A DNA stretch of 64,000 nt from contig JAMXBB010000008.1 in NCBI GenBank assembly GCA_024138015.1, forward strand, positions 4,234,107 through 4,298,106, written 5' to 3'. The stretch comes from Lumnitzera littorea (lineage: Eukaryota > Streptophyta > Magnoliopsida > Myrtales > Combretaceae). Positions within the stretch are counted from its first letter, which is position 1, and every line of letters begins with the position of its first letter. The position numbers and the translations under genes are program-made. Below the pieces are notes generated by a model. The model saw only the letters and a program-made list of their open reading frames with translations. It was not told the DNA's origin and did no database searches. Shown piece by piece: positions 35,793-49,250 of this stretch.

Positions 35793-36885
35793 ATTTACCC
35801 TGCACCTATATGTATTTTCAACTACAGTCAATCGACTGATCATTTTATGAATATGAACAACAAATGGTGTTTATTAGGCAGATGAGTTTTTACTTCTTTT
35901 GTTTTTTTTTTTAAATTTAGTCTATGTCGTATGCTTCAACTTAGATCCTTTTTAAGAACATTCATTCGAGTTGTTAACTTTTTTAATCTTTAATTTAGTG
36001 AAATATATTGGCTTTGATAATCTACGACTGAGTGATTATGAGTTAAATCATATAAATATTATATATTTACTTTTATTGTTTCAAACAAAAAGAATATACT
36101 TTTAAAAGAAAAGAATGCCATTACTGTTTACTTACTACTAGTATGGTTAAATGGAACGAAAAAACCTATTAACGAGGACTTCATTGAACTATAACGAAAA
36201 CCAGTTTTTGCACTTGGATAGGTTGATCCATGGGCTTTGCTTGAATTATATTTGATATCTGAAGTCTAGGTGTGCCGTGTGTTGCAGCAAATTGCAAATC
36301 TTAAATATATTATGAGATTATGAAATCATATATCCATAAAACTACGTAGTATATAATTTAGTCTGCATTATTGACAATTAACGAATTTTATTTCTAGAAT
36401 TTTGAAGTTTATTCTTTAAATTACGAATATAGAGTAAAAGGGTTATGTTACGCCTATCAGCTATACAACATATCTGTACAGAAGTGTAAATATATAATCC
36501 CCTCATCTCAACGTAATGCACCTGAGAAGAACAAATCTATTATTATAATTGACTTTCTAGAGTAGCGAAGGGAGGAAATAATAATGATAATAATATATAA
36601 TAATTATTATAAAAATAAAAAAAACCAACCCCTTCCTTGAGAATAGATGAATGGAGGAAACTAAAATGATATAGAAATATGGTGTAGATTTGAATTATGG
36701 CTCAAAAGAGCATGTTCAAAAACATACATTATACACGTAAAAAAAGATTGTCAAAAATCGTAGAGAACTGCATATGCGATTCCAACAAGACCCCTTATAT
36801 GATATGAAAGTGCCACGAAGGATCATCATGCCACTTTCAACCCAATATTACTCTAATGTAAAGATTTAAGACAGAAATCTTAAAT
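35793..36885. other. Spacer between the F-box gene and DRP1 3' end
   Basis: The two genes are convergent across about 1.1 kb of AT-rich sequence. It contains the probable 3' UTRs of both genes. I see no further gene. Confidence 0.7.
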
Positions 36886-39800
36886 CTACTTAGACCAAGC
36901 CACTGCATCTATATCTTCTTGTGCACTCCTGTATAACTCCAGTCTCTTCGCAAGGGCAGACCGCCGCTCCATGACTGCAGGATCCTCGTTCAATAGTGAT
37001 GAAAGACGCTTTTGCTGCAGGATTTTTCGAGTTAGAATTATAATAGGTGCGTAATTAGGAAAGAAAAAAATATTAATTAAATGGAAACTACAGAAAGAGG
37101 AAAAATCAATTCTTACATCCATTTTGCCCAAATCAGTGAAGAAATGATCCAGCAGGCTTCTTTTCGCTTCACGTACTTGACAATAGACAATGGATTTGGG
37201 AATAGAATGACGCAAACCCGCACAAACCATGTTGACATAGGACAAAACCGTTGTTCCTGTTTCAACACAATGAATCAGTAATATGATAAGCCCTTTTATG
37301 CCATGAGCTGAGCTGAAATAGGGGGGGGGTGGGGGGGGTTGGGGTGGGGTGGGGTAAGGATGCAGCAGCAGCACACAATTCAAGAAACCGGTTCCAAAAA
37401 ATGGAAGAATAGGGTATCAACCAATGAAACCTACCTATTCTCCGCAGATAGGCATCATTATATCGGTCAAATATGGAGTGTGTAGGGTTGCCACCCTTCT
37501 CAACATCTTGGGGAAGTTTCCGGAAAAAATCAACTGTCAGGTAACTACATTCCATGTCAACAAGCTGGAGAGTTGCTTTCTTGCTTGTTTCCCTCATTTT
37601 CTCAAGAGATTCGATGGCAGCATTTCCAACTTCGACTCTGAGGGCAGGGTATTGCTTTAGTTCCTGAATGCAAAGGAAAGTATCAGCTGATAATTGCGAT
37701 TTCAAAAGATTAAAACATATAAAGAAATCATGCCCTTTGTAAAGAGGGAGGGGGGGGGAAGAGAAAATAGAAGCAGCTAGCACTACATGGAAGGCTGTAA
37801 ATCCAGATGCTAGTAAGGGAAAAAATCCAAAACAAAACCAACCAACCAACCACACAAACAAGTTCCCTTGGACCCAACCCTTCTATTAATCACCAACCTC
37901 CAGACTAAGAATATATTGTCCACATGACAAAGTTTGCCCAACACCTAAAGAATGTACAGTTATCACTGATTGACATATTTGGGGCTGCCGGCAAAGAAAC
38001 CACACATCAAGTCATGTGAAGGTTATACAAAATGGTCTAGGGCGTCAGTGCCTCGAAGGTGATCACACTCTTAAAGTTCAGTCGTTCTCATGGTGAAATG
38101 ATGGTCATAGATCGAAAAAAATTGAGGCTTTATTATTCAAATTTTTTTATTTTTTAACGTATTTTCAGTATTTCACGTGAAAGAAAAACTTCCAAGTACA
38201 TATTCAAATTTTTAAATCAAGAGGCTCATCGAAAATTTTGAGATGAGAAGAATTTTATAGAAGTTACTGAAGCTTCATTAAATTTTTTAATTATTTAAGT
38301 AGTGCTTCATGATGTATGTGTGAGAATTTTTTAATTTTTTGGGTTGTTGTGGTTAGAAGAGGGGCACAGATGTCATTTTATTAAAAATGAGCATTTTGTG
38401 CTCATTGACACAGCTGAGGTTTCTTATACTTATAAATAGCATAAAAAATCACGTATTAGCAAAACCAATGTACAAAGCACACACATAGTATTTTTCCATG
38501 TCTATATATCCAAAGATCATCTCCCGTTGAGCTATGACATCCCACAGGGTCGATTGCAGTAAGCTTTGCGCACAAAAGTTTAAACTCAAAATGTGAGAAA
38601 ACAAAAGATAATACACAAGTCTGGTGGAATACATACCGGAGTCTTGCTAATAGACTTATGCACCAGATCCTTGAGAAGAGAGTGAACCTGACATCCATCA
38701 AGAAATTAAGACAATCAACAAGGTTTACTTTAGCATTCTTTTTTACTGTAACCTAGATAAAAAAAGTGAGAACAACAAAGAAAGCAGCTTTTTTGAGAAA
38801 TATCCAAATGCCCCTATTTTTTGGCAGAAATAGCCCAAGTAATCCAGAAACATCCTCAAACCTCAAGGACAAAATAACTGGTATTAGCATAGTAACAAAA
38901 GTTAATAGTAACAGAAGATAATTTCAAAGAATTGGAAGAACAGGCAAAAGCTAACAAGTTGAAACAAGGAAGCTCAAGGAAGGAAGATGGAAGAGAAGTA
39001 CACATATCCCAAAAAAGAAAGCACTTCAATACATGTAAATGTAAATATTCTGAAAAAAGACAGGCCCAACTTTTTCCAAAAAAACAGGGCTGTGAAGTCG
39101 GCAATAACAATAGGGGAGGGATATTACATGTTATAGGGTGACAGACCTATAGCAGAATGGAAGGGATAATGTAACAGGAAAATTTATTGACTTGCCTAGT
39201 CATGTAAAAGACAGTCCACTCTATTTGTAGTAATGATAGTTTGATGATCATAATATGTCTATGTCATCTGCTCCACAATAACATACCATTATTGTTCAGT
39301 AATAATAGAGAAATCACTAGCGTATAGTCAAAAAAGGATTCTAACCCCAATGAAAGGGATCAAAAAAATCCACCTATGGATTCTTTTACATTGTATTTGT
39401 TTCGCTAGAATAGAACGAGGCTAAAAAGAAATTGCAGTTCCTTTGATAAAGGAAAGAACAAGAAATTCCTATATATTCAACCTTCATAGAACAGACATTA
39501 CTTGTGAAGTAACTTTTTACAAGAACAACTACTCTGCTAAGGGTAGAATGGCAATTCCACTCCATCCACCCAATACAGCATTAAGGGAAAAGACAGCCAT
39601 ATCAACCCAGCATATTTCAGTCTAACTTTCCATTTCTTACATATAAAAAATCGGTGTCAGGCCTGCATAAAAGTTGATCTTTTTTTGGGACAGCAACATG
39701 AGGATTACTTTGTCAAAATAGCTTGATTCATGTAGCTCATTAACACGGCTCCTGTTTTGCCCCAAGGGCATTTGTTATGGGGCATGAAAGGAACTTCTCG

Positions 39801-42800
39801 CTTTTCCAAATATTGATTACATGTTACGCCAAAAAATAATCGCATGGAAAGGTGAAAAGTTTCCCTCTTTGCTTCTTAATCCACATTGAAGACACATCAA
39901 CATTTTCATATTACACAATAACCTTTTAACACACCATGGACAACAAAATTGAAATTGAAAGAGTCTAAATGAGATTCCTTTGAGCAATTAAACAATAAAA
40001 TCTATAAACATTTACACATACCGCATCAACAGCAGCCTCAGCAGGACCTCTCATACTAACTACAGAAGATTCAATAAGCCGACGGTACCCTTGCTCAGGA
40101 GCTATCAAATGAGGCTGATATCCATCAGCTTCGGTGATAAGCTTTTTAATATTTTCCATCGATAGTTGCTTGTCAAATTGCAATCTCTTAAGTGCAGCAG
40201 GAAGCTGATTATCAAACACATTATAAATTTTATCACCACCAGGGCGCCTGTGGAAGAAAGTGAGGGATCAGTCAGTAAGCAATTTTCTACAGAGATGCAC
40301 TGTACAACAAGGGAAATACACAAAGATGAAAATACTATACATACGAGCCATCTAGGTGCTCCTTGTAAATCTGATCAAAAAGACGGCATATCTCCATTAT
40401 CGAGTACATCTTTCCCTGCATTTTGGAAGGGTCTGTCAGTAGAAGTCCTTGTGAAATGATATACTAGATCTATCAAAGAAAGAAGACTTAAAAAGCCCTA
40501 GCAACATGAATACACATAGAATGGTAACTGTTTATGTGCCAGCAAACATGATCAAGAAAACTTACTCCTGCATCAGCAGCAATGGGCTTTCCAAGACGAT
40601 TTAATTCAGATTCAAGTTCTATGATTGTTTTGTTAATAAGAGATTGTATTCCCGGGATCTTGGACTTGATGACGTTCTCTAAGTGCTGGAACAGAAATGT
40701 AATTCAGTGATCAACTTTATTACAACTGAGAATGGTTCAAATGCAGCAGAAAACAATTTAATCAGCTTACCTTTGAAAGCACCTTTGCTAGATACTCAGA
40801 ACCCATTCTGTTAGCAAGGTGCCTATACTCAGGGGTAGTAGAAAAATACTCCCGCTCTCTACGACGAGCAGCAATCATGTCCACATTCTTGTTGATATCA
40901 GCTTGGGATCGGTTTACCACACCAATCCAAGGATATTTTAGACGGTAAGCTTTTCCCTCCAAAATCTATTCAATTAAAATTTGTGATCTCCAAATTCAAT
41001 GTCACCAAACTAAAGAAAATCAAAATTGCAGCAATTTCAATAGCAAGCAAAATTGGAATCAACTGTTGCACTAAACCATTGCAGTAAATCTTTCTTCTTT
41101 TGCCAGCAATACTGGAATAAGAGCCTAACTCAGCTTCTGAAAATTGTATTAATACTCACAGCAAAAAATGCAACTGCAATTTATTGAATTGGCTGCCATC
41201 TAGGTACTTAGGTGTCCGCATTTCATACAATTGAATCTGAGGTTCTAATGGTCAATTTGACATCACTGAAAGCCCAGTCACAGCATCGAGAATAAAGGTA
41301 CAACTAATAACTACAACATCAAAGAATTCAGCGATGTAGGAGAACCTAAATTTTTTGGTTCAGTTTGATAAAAAGCTTCTTCCAAAGAATTAGATGAACT
41401 TACATCAACTGCATCAGTTCCCTTATCCATCAGATCAATCTTCGTCAAGACTCCAAATGTCCTCTCTCCTAAGAAATCAATATATATAAATAAGGTGCTG
41501 ACTATCTAAAAGCAATAAAATAATTCTCATATTTCATATGGTTGAGATAAACTGCAATACATATCCATGACATCCAGGTGAAAGCAAAGTAAACATTATA
41601 TAAGTTTCCAAACTTTGGCAGACATCAGTTGGATCTCCTTGACAAATGGAGATAGCCCAACTTCATATATGATTGATATTGAACTTCACGGACAAGTGGA
41701 TAGCAGAAGAAGAAAATTGACATTTCCAAGTTACCTGTAGGGTCTACTTCACGGGAGATTTTAATTGCATCAGAAGTAGCAAGATCTTGATTGGCAGGTG
41801 AAATTGCTAAAATTATACAGTTTGGCTGCAGTAAAGAAAATCAATCCATGAATTAAGATCTTGCATAACCAGCCAAAACTTTCTACCATATGATTTATTT
41901 TAAAGAAACTAAAGAAATGTAAAAGGAATAAATAAATAAAAGTGAGTAAACGATCCTTAAAAGAATAAGTACCTTTTCAATGTAAGAGCGAACCATATTC
42001 TCAATATCTTGCACAACACTCTCTGGTTGACCCTCTGTAGAAATCGGATAGTGAATCAAAATACTGTAGTAAACATTCAGTTAAAGTCTCATGTAGCAAT
42101 TTGCAAAGATATCTATTTTGATATGCACTCTACTTGATCAGGATCTTAGAGGACAGCTAAAATGCTATGAGAATGCATCCAAAGAACTTTAAGACTCAAA
42201 TTCTTAAAACACTTACCAACAGCAACCTTTGTAAGCCCAGGAAGATCAATCAAGGTCAAGTTAACCACTGCCAAAGGTAAAGAGACAAATATATTAAAAA
42301 GCATGTGAGAAATAATAACCATACAAGCTGAGGAAGAAAACATTTGAGTGCTTACTGGAGCAAGAATGTTTGCCTAAATTTGGTCATGCTTGTTTTTACG
42401 TACCCTTTCAGCAAATAAGTTACATATTCTATCAACAAATGAACTTTTGCCTCTATATTTGGTGATTTTTAATTTTTTTGACCATAATTTCATTAATGGA
42501 TGGAAACAAGTGGAAAGGAAGAGAAGAGGAGAAGTGGAAATTTTCCACTTTATGTTTGGGAATATAAGAAGGAAAAGGCAGGAAATATTTCATTTCCATT
42601 TCCTTTATTTGGTTGGTTTTACAAAAAGGAAATGAACAGAAATATAATTAGTATTTGACAAAATTCACCTTTGATAAACATTGTTAGATGGGATAATTTT
42701 GTAACTCTTATCTCATTTCCATTGATTTCTCCATAAGTTCGAAGAGAAAACAGCAGACACCAAAATGAAAATGTTCCCACTTGTTTCCCTACCTTTCCAC

Positions 42801-44712
42801 CCATTTCCGCTCTTCACTTAAATTACCACACACAATATTTTCTTCCATTTCTACCAATTTCCTTTGATTTCCACCGTTTAAGACCTATCCAAACACAGTG
42901 CTAGTTTGCCAACAAAGGACATACATTTCTGAGAAGTCTCGTGGCTATTCCATATCAATGCAGCAAAACTAAAACTGGCAAAATATCAACTGTTCAAGCA
43001 TTCATCATAGGTATAATTACTGGGCCAGCACATGCCCAGAGCACAACTGTCTGCATGCAACATACCATGAAGATGCAAGACACCAAATGATATCCCAAAA
43101 ACTTCAAAAATGAGAGAAACTAGAGAAAGCACAGAATGCATATACCATTGGGTGAATAGATGCTCAGGTGAATTGGAACACTTGAGATTTGTTTAGTTTT
43201 TCCGGTCTCTCGATCAGTCTCATCTGCTATCTCCTTCCTCACAGCAGCTTCAAAAGCATAAAAATGTCAAAATTTATGCCATTCAAAAGACAGAAAGCAC
43301 TTTACCAGACACATCATGTGCTTATATTTATGCTCCTATGGTGTCATCCAAAAGATGCACATGCTTAGTCTCATTCATGCTTGCACTTGTGACAAAGAAT
43401 GGAGACGCAAAACATAATGCTGCATGATATCATCTCAAAAAATGCATTAAATTGCATGTATTATTGCAATTCTTTTTCTTTCTTTGGATAACTTAGAACC
43501 CAGGGAGTTGAGGCTACAGGAACCACCCTCGTGGCCAAACCTCAGGAAGGAGGCTTCACCCACAAACACCATGCCAGCTTTACATATTTGTCAAACATGG
43601 TACCTCAACAAATCCAAATCACCTTATAACCAGTTGGCTGCCCTTGTCTGGGTCTAGGCATGAGCTAGCACATGATCTTTAAGAGACATATGAGCAAGCA
43701 CAAATTATATAAAGGTTATGGAAATATGTGGACTGGCCACAAAATGGAAGGAAGAAAGGTCTTAGCAGGTTTGTTTCTGAATAAGGTGATGGATACAAGG
43801 AGTAGGCAACTAAGTTCAAATTTCAAAAATAAGAGATAGTAACCTACCAAAGTCGGTAAACCTCTTCCTAGGAAGGTGAAGAAATTCAGCATATTCCCTA
43901 CTTCCCTCATCAATCTTATGAAGCTGCAACACCAGAGGACGTCGGGTAACAATACCTGCAGAAGATTCCCATACATCACATTCACAGACTTCTTAAGGAA
44001 ACGTCACGAGCCAACAAACATATATGGAAAGCAAGCCGTTATTCACCGGATCCACGAGGTAAGAAATCCTTGCCAACTACACTTTCCAACACGGACGACT
44101 TTCCCGAACTCTGTAGACATCCAAAACACTTGTGAGTACAAACTCCGCAAATTTTCCAATTAATGATAATCAAGTACACATAAAAAGGATCAACTTAAGT
44201 CAAAATAAACACTTTCCTATATTCATTCGATCCTTCGGCAAGGAGTGTATCAAATATGCAGGAAGATAAGTTTTTGAATTTGTGTAGTAAATTTAGTCTA
44301 TCTTTCTCACATAAAGTAGTAAAATTTTCAGAAACTTGCTCACTAAATGTAGTGACATTTCAAACACTTTACAAACTAAGCCACATCAATTGAATAAATG
44401 AATGAGCAAAAAAGCAAATCAAGTAGATCCGAAATTAAAACACAATCAAGACATTCCAAATTTCAAACCCTAGCTTCAAACAATAAGAAGATAGTTTGAT
44501 ATTTTATCAGTCTCAAAGTGTATAGAGAGAGAGCGAGAGAGAGAGAGCGAGAGAGAGAGAGAGAGAGAGAAGGAGACCTGTCCACCGACGACGGCGATAG
44601 CCGGCAAAGACTCCCAAAGGGTAGGCAAAGCACCATCAGCTCCTTCACCGTAATCACCAAGAGCAGTACAAGCTCTCTGAATCTTGTTAACGAGCGAGAT
44701 CAAATTCTCCAT
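36886..44712 (-). CDS. DRP1: Dynamin-related protein 1 (DRP1A/DRP1C-like), 16 exons
   Basis: Exons on the minus strand, in transcript order: 44712-44578, 44110-44047, 43955-43848, 43247-43146, 42267-42217, 42034-41973, 41825-41735, 41468-41404, 40965-40771, 40685-40566, 40415-40345, 40247-40022, 38687-38637, 37663-37435, 37256-37117, 37014-36886. All junctions are GT-AG and the phases close to 612 residues, the usual DRP1 length. The protein starts MENLISLVNKIQRACTALGD. GTPase motifs are the P-loop GGQSSGKS (43-50), switch Thr70, DLPG (144-147), TKID (213-216) and VVNRS (242-246). The stalk follows, and the GED lies near 520-612, ending IDAVAWSK. PH and proline-rich domains are absent, as expected for plant DRP1. 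DRP1 GTPases act in clathrin-mediated endocytosis and cell-plate membrane remodelling. Intact and probably functional; alternative paralogue DRP1E is less likely from the N and C termini. Confidence 0.96.
37321..37355. other. G-quadruplex-capable tract in DRP1 intron 15-proximal region
   Basis: The plus strand has runs of 9, 8, 4, 4 and 4 G separated by one or two T, which satisfies the usual quadruplex pattern. It lies in the 178-bp intron between exons ending 37,435 and starting 37,256. The transcript itself is C-rich there, 65-100 bases upstream of the acceptor, where it could also act as a polypyrimidine tract. A smaller G run lies at 37,748-37,757. Confidence 0.85.
42546..42900. mobile_element. 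Degenerate CACTA-like MITE in DRP1 intron
   Basis: This 355-bp segment starts CACTTTATGTTTGG and ends CCTATCCAAACACAGTG. The right end is nearly identical to the right end of the complete MITE at 56,688-57,290 (CCTATCCAAACATAGTG). Terminal repeats are imperfect and no matching 3-bp target duplication was found. It sits in the intron between exons 43247-43146 and 42267-42217, away from splice sites. Confidence 0.55.
44524..44571. repeat. GA/CT microsatellite just inside DRP1 intron 1
   Basis: About 48 bases of nearly pure GA on the plus strand form a CT tract in the transcript. It begins six bases after the exon 1 donor site (GT at 44,577-44,576). Confidence 0.95.
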
Positions 44713-44850
44713 TTCTCTCGACTTTCACTACCTCACTCCTTCAAATCCGTTGATTAGCGGCGGTAGAGATTCAGATCGGACGGGATCTGAAGTCTTCACC
44801 GCCAAACGTAACGGCAAAGAACTACAGAGAGGGACAGATCCGCACTTTGG

Positions 44851-44890
<40 letters not shown>

Positions 44891-45020
44891 GTCGTGGTTT
44901 CAATTTTGAAACGTTAAGAGAGAGAGAGAGAGAGAGAGAGCAGAGTAAGTGAAGCGCGTTTGGAAAATTTAATTAATTAGAAGAGCTAGAAAAGAGTAGG
45001 TTTGTGGGTAAAGTAAACAG
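44713..45020 (-). promoter_or_regulatory. DRP1 5' leader/promoter-proximal region with CT repeats
   Basis: Upstream of the DRP1 ATG, the plus strand has GA runs at 44,856-44,886 and 44,918-44,944, which read as CT runs in the transcript direction. The intervening sequence is mixed. CT-rich leaders are common in plant genes. I do not see a clear TATA box, and the transcription start cannot be fixed from sequence. Short open frames on both strands here are repeat-coded and not genes. Confidence 0.6.
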
Positions 45021-48000
45021 CAGAGGAGAGGAGAAGACTTGACTTGAAGGCCGGTTTATTTGGACTGTTTAGTAACTCTAATGCTACGAGTAAAAACAAG
45101 TCTCTCTTCCGGGAAAAAATTTTAAAGGAAAAATATCGATTGGTACGCGAAAATGGCCGCAAAATAAAGTCACCGTTCAATTCCTTTTTTATATTTAGAA
45201 GTACAGATGAAATTGCAATTTGTTAAACTTTAATTACTTATTATTGATGTAAAATTACTTAGTTAATCTTCAATCCAATTATAGCATCTTATAAGTTAAA
45301 AATTTTTCTAAAAATAGCTAATTTTTATTCCATTTCATTTCACTTTAGCATTTCAAACTATTCGTATATACCAAACATAACGACTAAAATAATTTATGTT
45401 ATAAGATAGTTTGAAATTTTGGACAATTTAAATAATTTATATAGAAATTGATGCAAATTCATAAAATAAAAATGGAGAAAATCCATTTCGTATATCGTCC
45501 TCTTTTTTAATCATGTTATTAATATTATAGTACTTTTTCCCTTGCCAATTAAAAAAAAAATTGAACTAAATCCATTAGTTATGAGATGAATGTTGATATT
45601 GTTCAGTAAAAACGGCCTTAGCAAATTATAGTATTAAATATTAAAAATAAATTTTGACAAAAATTATTAAAAATAATTATCTATATGTTAAAAGATTGTA
45701 GCATTATCTAATAGTCTATGTCATCCATTAATATTAATATACTATTAGCTGAAACATACCTGTAATGTATGTGCAATGAATAAATAAATTGAATTATAAA
45801 AATTGAGTCATAAAAAATATGATTTTAACCTATAGAATTTTAGGATTCTGTAAATAATAATTTCCCCAATGTAGAAAGATGGAAGTTAATGATAAAAGAA
45901 TTCCAAAGAAATATACCTACAAAAGGAAACAATTATTTTAATTTGGCATAAGAAAAATAGAGAAATATTGTTAGATATGTAAATTTTATAAGAATAATCT
46001 AGTGATTCAATATGAGATAAAGAAAAAATGATCAAAATTAATTTATATTTTATCATTTTATGAGAAAGTAAAGAAGAGAAAAGACTAAGTTTTTAGTTAG
46101 AGAAATTTCCTATTTTGCCCATTTTTAAATTGGATTGTATTCTAACATATGGTTTAATTTGTTTTTTTTTTTTTCCTATTTTGCATATGGATATTTTTAA
46201 ACTGGATTGCATTATAACATATGGTTTAATTTGTTTTTTTTTTTTTATAAATTTAGGGGTATAATCATGACTAAAAAAGGTGGAGTCCAAAACAGAGAGT
46301 ATTTACTTAATAATATAGATAATAGATTATAACTTCTTAAGCACTGAGTCACAAATTTCATTTACTGTGATTTTATACTTGTAGTTTCATCATTGGTACT
46401 TTATATATCTGTATTTTATACAATCATATAACCATTAATTTTGAATTTAAAAAATATATATATAGATATATAATCGAAACACCAATGAGCCCCCCTTGCC
46501 ACTTAATTTCTCAAATCCTAAAACAAAGACACATTCATTTCGCTCTGAATACAACTTAAACTTAAACTTAAAAAAAAAAAAAACACTTATTTTCTTTTGG
46601 GTAATGTTTAGTCGGTGGAAAGAAGAAGATAAGAAGTGAATAGTATAAGTATAAAGAATATAAGACATTACAATTATATTATACCACGTTTAATTTATAT
46701 AATATTAGATACAAATTTTTGTGATATATTTTATATGGTATATACACATATTGAACTCAATATTTTGTTTTGATATTTGTATTTTCAATATTGTCTAATT
46801 TTTTTTTTTTTTTTTGCCAATCATAATGAAACACTCTAGTTAGGTTAGTAATTTAATTAAGTCATAAATTTATTTAAACTCGTATAGTTAAAAACCGCTT
46901 CCTAATAAATAATTTCTTAATTTAGTAAACTTCAAGTAATTTCATATTCATTCTAAGCATATTATATAGTATAGAAGTCTAAATTAAGGTTCCGATTTTA
47001 TTTTTCTAAAATTTTTATTTTACATATATATTAAATAGATTAAATTTTATTTTACGTATAAGGAATAAATATTGTATTAGTAATATATATATTACGATAT
47101 TTATATATATATGACTTATTATCCTAAATACTATATATTCTTATTTTAATTAATTTCTTAATTTTTCTTTTTCAAATATAAACTTGTCCTACAATCTAGA
47201 ATATGGTAGAAGGAAGATTCGAATTCTAATCTATCTCAATACCAGACAAGTGGTAATACCATTATCTAATATTTATTTTAATTACATCTTTATGTTATTG
47301 AAAAAAATTTTAAATGTTATCTAATATTTATATTTTTAATATTATCTAATATTTATTTAATTATATTTGTACCTTCAATACTTGTGTTTTTTTTTTTCTA
47401 GTGAATCAACTATTGTAATATATTTTAGATGAGATAAATTTTGAATATTTTGTCTAATCCTTTAAACTTCTTTTATTCATTAACCAAACTAAAATTACAA
47501 ATCAAACATTGAATAAAAAAATTTATCCAATCTAGTTCTATAAATTTTATGTAACCAAATTATATCTTCAATTAACATGGTAGGATTTCCTTGAGATCAT
47601 GAAGTGCACCGATATCTGCTTCATGGTGCGTTATTTATCATCTTCGTATTACAAGATTTCAGTTGTTACATTTTATTAACCCATTAGAATCAAGTGGAAG
47701 GTTCATCAAATTGTACATTTTTTTTTTCTTTTCAATTCCTTAGGTTGTGCCTAAAACTATCCAACTTTGGGTCATTGTTTCCATTTCTTACCATTGGGCA
47801 AACCGAAATATGCCTTTTAAAAATTGATGTATGTCTCATTACCTTGCCCTTAATGTGAAAGTTGAATATATGATTTTAAATAGTTGTGGACAAGCGGGAC
47901 GAGGGTTTACATCGTTTATTCCAACTTGTTAACTGTTTGGGTTTTTCCAAACTATGTATTTCATATTATTTTTTGCTCTCTATTTTTCTTCCGTCAAGTT

Positions 48001-48820
48001 TACATCAACATGACCAAAGCTTCTTTTCCAAAGATCTACACAATCGAATCTAATTTCTTTTGAAACGTATCTGCACAAGAAGCTCACCTTAAAGTCTTAG
48101 GCCAAGAAATAATTTGATGTTATTGGTAATCCAATTGAGTCGTCCAGTTAGCGTCAGGGGTTTTTGATTTGTGACTTAAAATGTGTGCTTTCGATTTCGG
48201 GCCACGAAGTGGGGCTGATCTGGAATGCAATGTGTTAATCTATTACTTGTTTTATCCTGCATTGACAACTACGATATCACATCAATCGCAGAAAATATTG
48301 TCGATAAATTCATTATAATAATTAGATTCCATATTAGGTTAAGTAATAACCTATTTTTTTTATAAATAAAAAAAAAAAAGAAAATTAGGTTATTGCGTAC
48401 CCTAATATTTAATTACTAATATAACTATAATTATATATTGATAAAAAATTATAATCTAAAAAATTGAAAAAAAAAAAAAAGAAGCGATGAGAGATTGCAA
48501 AAAACTTTATAAACCTATTTGGGACATTTTAAGGTAGGAAATAACTAATGGCTATCTGAAGGGATTCTTGACGTGATCAAAACGATCACAACGATACGAT
48601 CACTATTTAAAAAAGAAATTGAGGAAACACAATCGGGTGAAGAAATTAAATCTTTTAACTTCGATTTTAGATATAGAAAGTTTGATGCTTATGGAGTAAA
48701 TATAAAAAGTATTTACAAATTATCATCATCATTACAACAAAATGGGAAATTACATCGAAAGTCCTCGTACTTTTAAGGTTCATGAAATTAAGTTTAAAAC
48801 TTTGATTTCAAATAAGGATA
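45020..48820. other. AT-rich intergenic region
   Basis: No gene is recognised. Poly-T/A tracts are frequent (46,160-46,175, 46,571-46,583, 46,800-46,815, 48,357-48,380). A 72-bp tandem duplication lies at 46,107-46,250. The stretch 47,560-48,270 is less AT-rich and may hide an old relic, but I cannot identify it. Confidence 0.65.
46107..46250. repeat. 72-bp tandem duplication
   Basis: The unit contains CCTATTTTGC, TTTTTAAATTGGATTG and AACATATGGTTTAATTTG followed by a T run. The AACATATGG anchor occurs at 46,144 and 46,216. The two copies differ by a few substitutions. Confidence 0.85.
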
Positions 48821-48829
48821 TAACCAAAT

Positions 48830-49250
48830 TAAGTTAAATCAATATAATATTTAGCTTAAACTTATGCTTAGCTAAAAAATTCGAAGCTTAAGCTCAGTTT
48901 GAGTTCAATCGAATTGCAAATTTTAAAATCGAATTCAACTCAAAAATATATTTCATAAGTTCAAGTTTGACTTTTTTATCTTAATTAAATTTAAACTTTT
49001 TATAAATCTTCTCTAAACAACTTTAAGACTCACTTGAACTTAAAAGAATTAAAATTAAAGTATAAATTATATCAAATTCAATTAAGCTCACGAACCTAGT
49101 GAGATTAATATTTCTAAACTTAACATTGACTTGATTTTTCATTATGCGAGCAACTAAATCTTAATACAAGTATTGTCAAGTCGAACTCTAGTAAAATTTA
49201 AATCAAACTTATATAGTTTGCGAGCTAACTTAGTTTATTTATACACTTGA
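48830..49250. repeat. Possible dispersed repeat relic (AGCTTAAGCTC-rich)
   Basis: The words AAGCTTAAGCTC, TTTGAGTT and CAAGTCGAACTC recur here. Similar words occur at 52,480-52,740 (AAGCTTAAGCTCGAAT, TTTGAGTTTGATT). The text resembles the widespread plant repeats built of CTCGAGCTCGAAC-like words, strongly decayed. No ends were found. Confidence 0.35.

Noticed and set aside
38449..38701. Minus-strand frames around DRP1 exon 38,687-38,637
   Set aside because: They run through intron sequence. Only the 17-codon exon is real, as shown by splice sites and DRP1 conservation.
44518..44917. Plus-strand frames rich in Arg-Glu
   Set aside because: They are translations of GA microsatellites in the DRP1 leader and intron 1.
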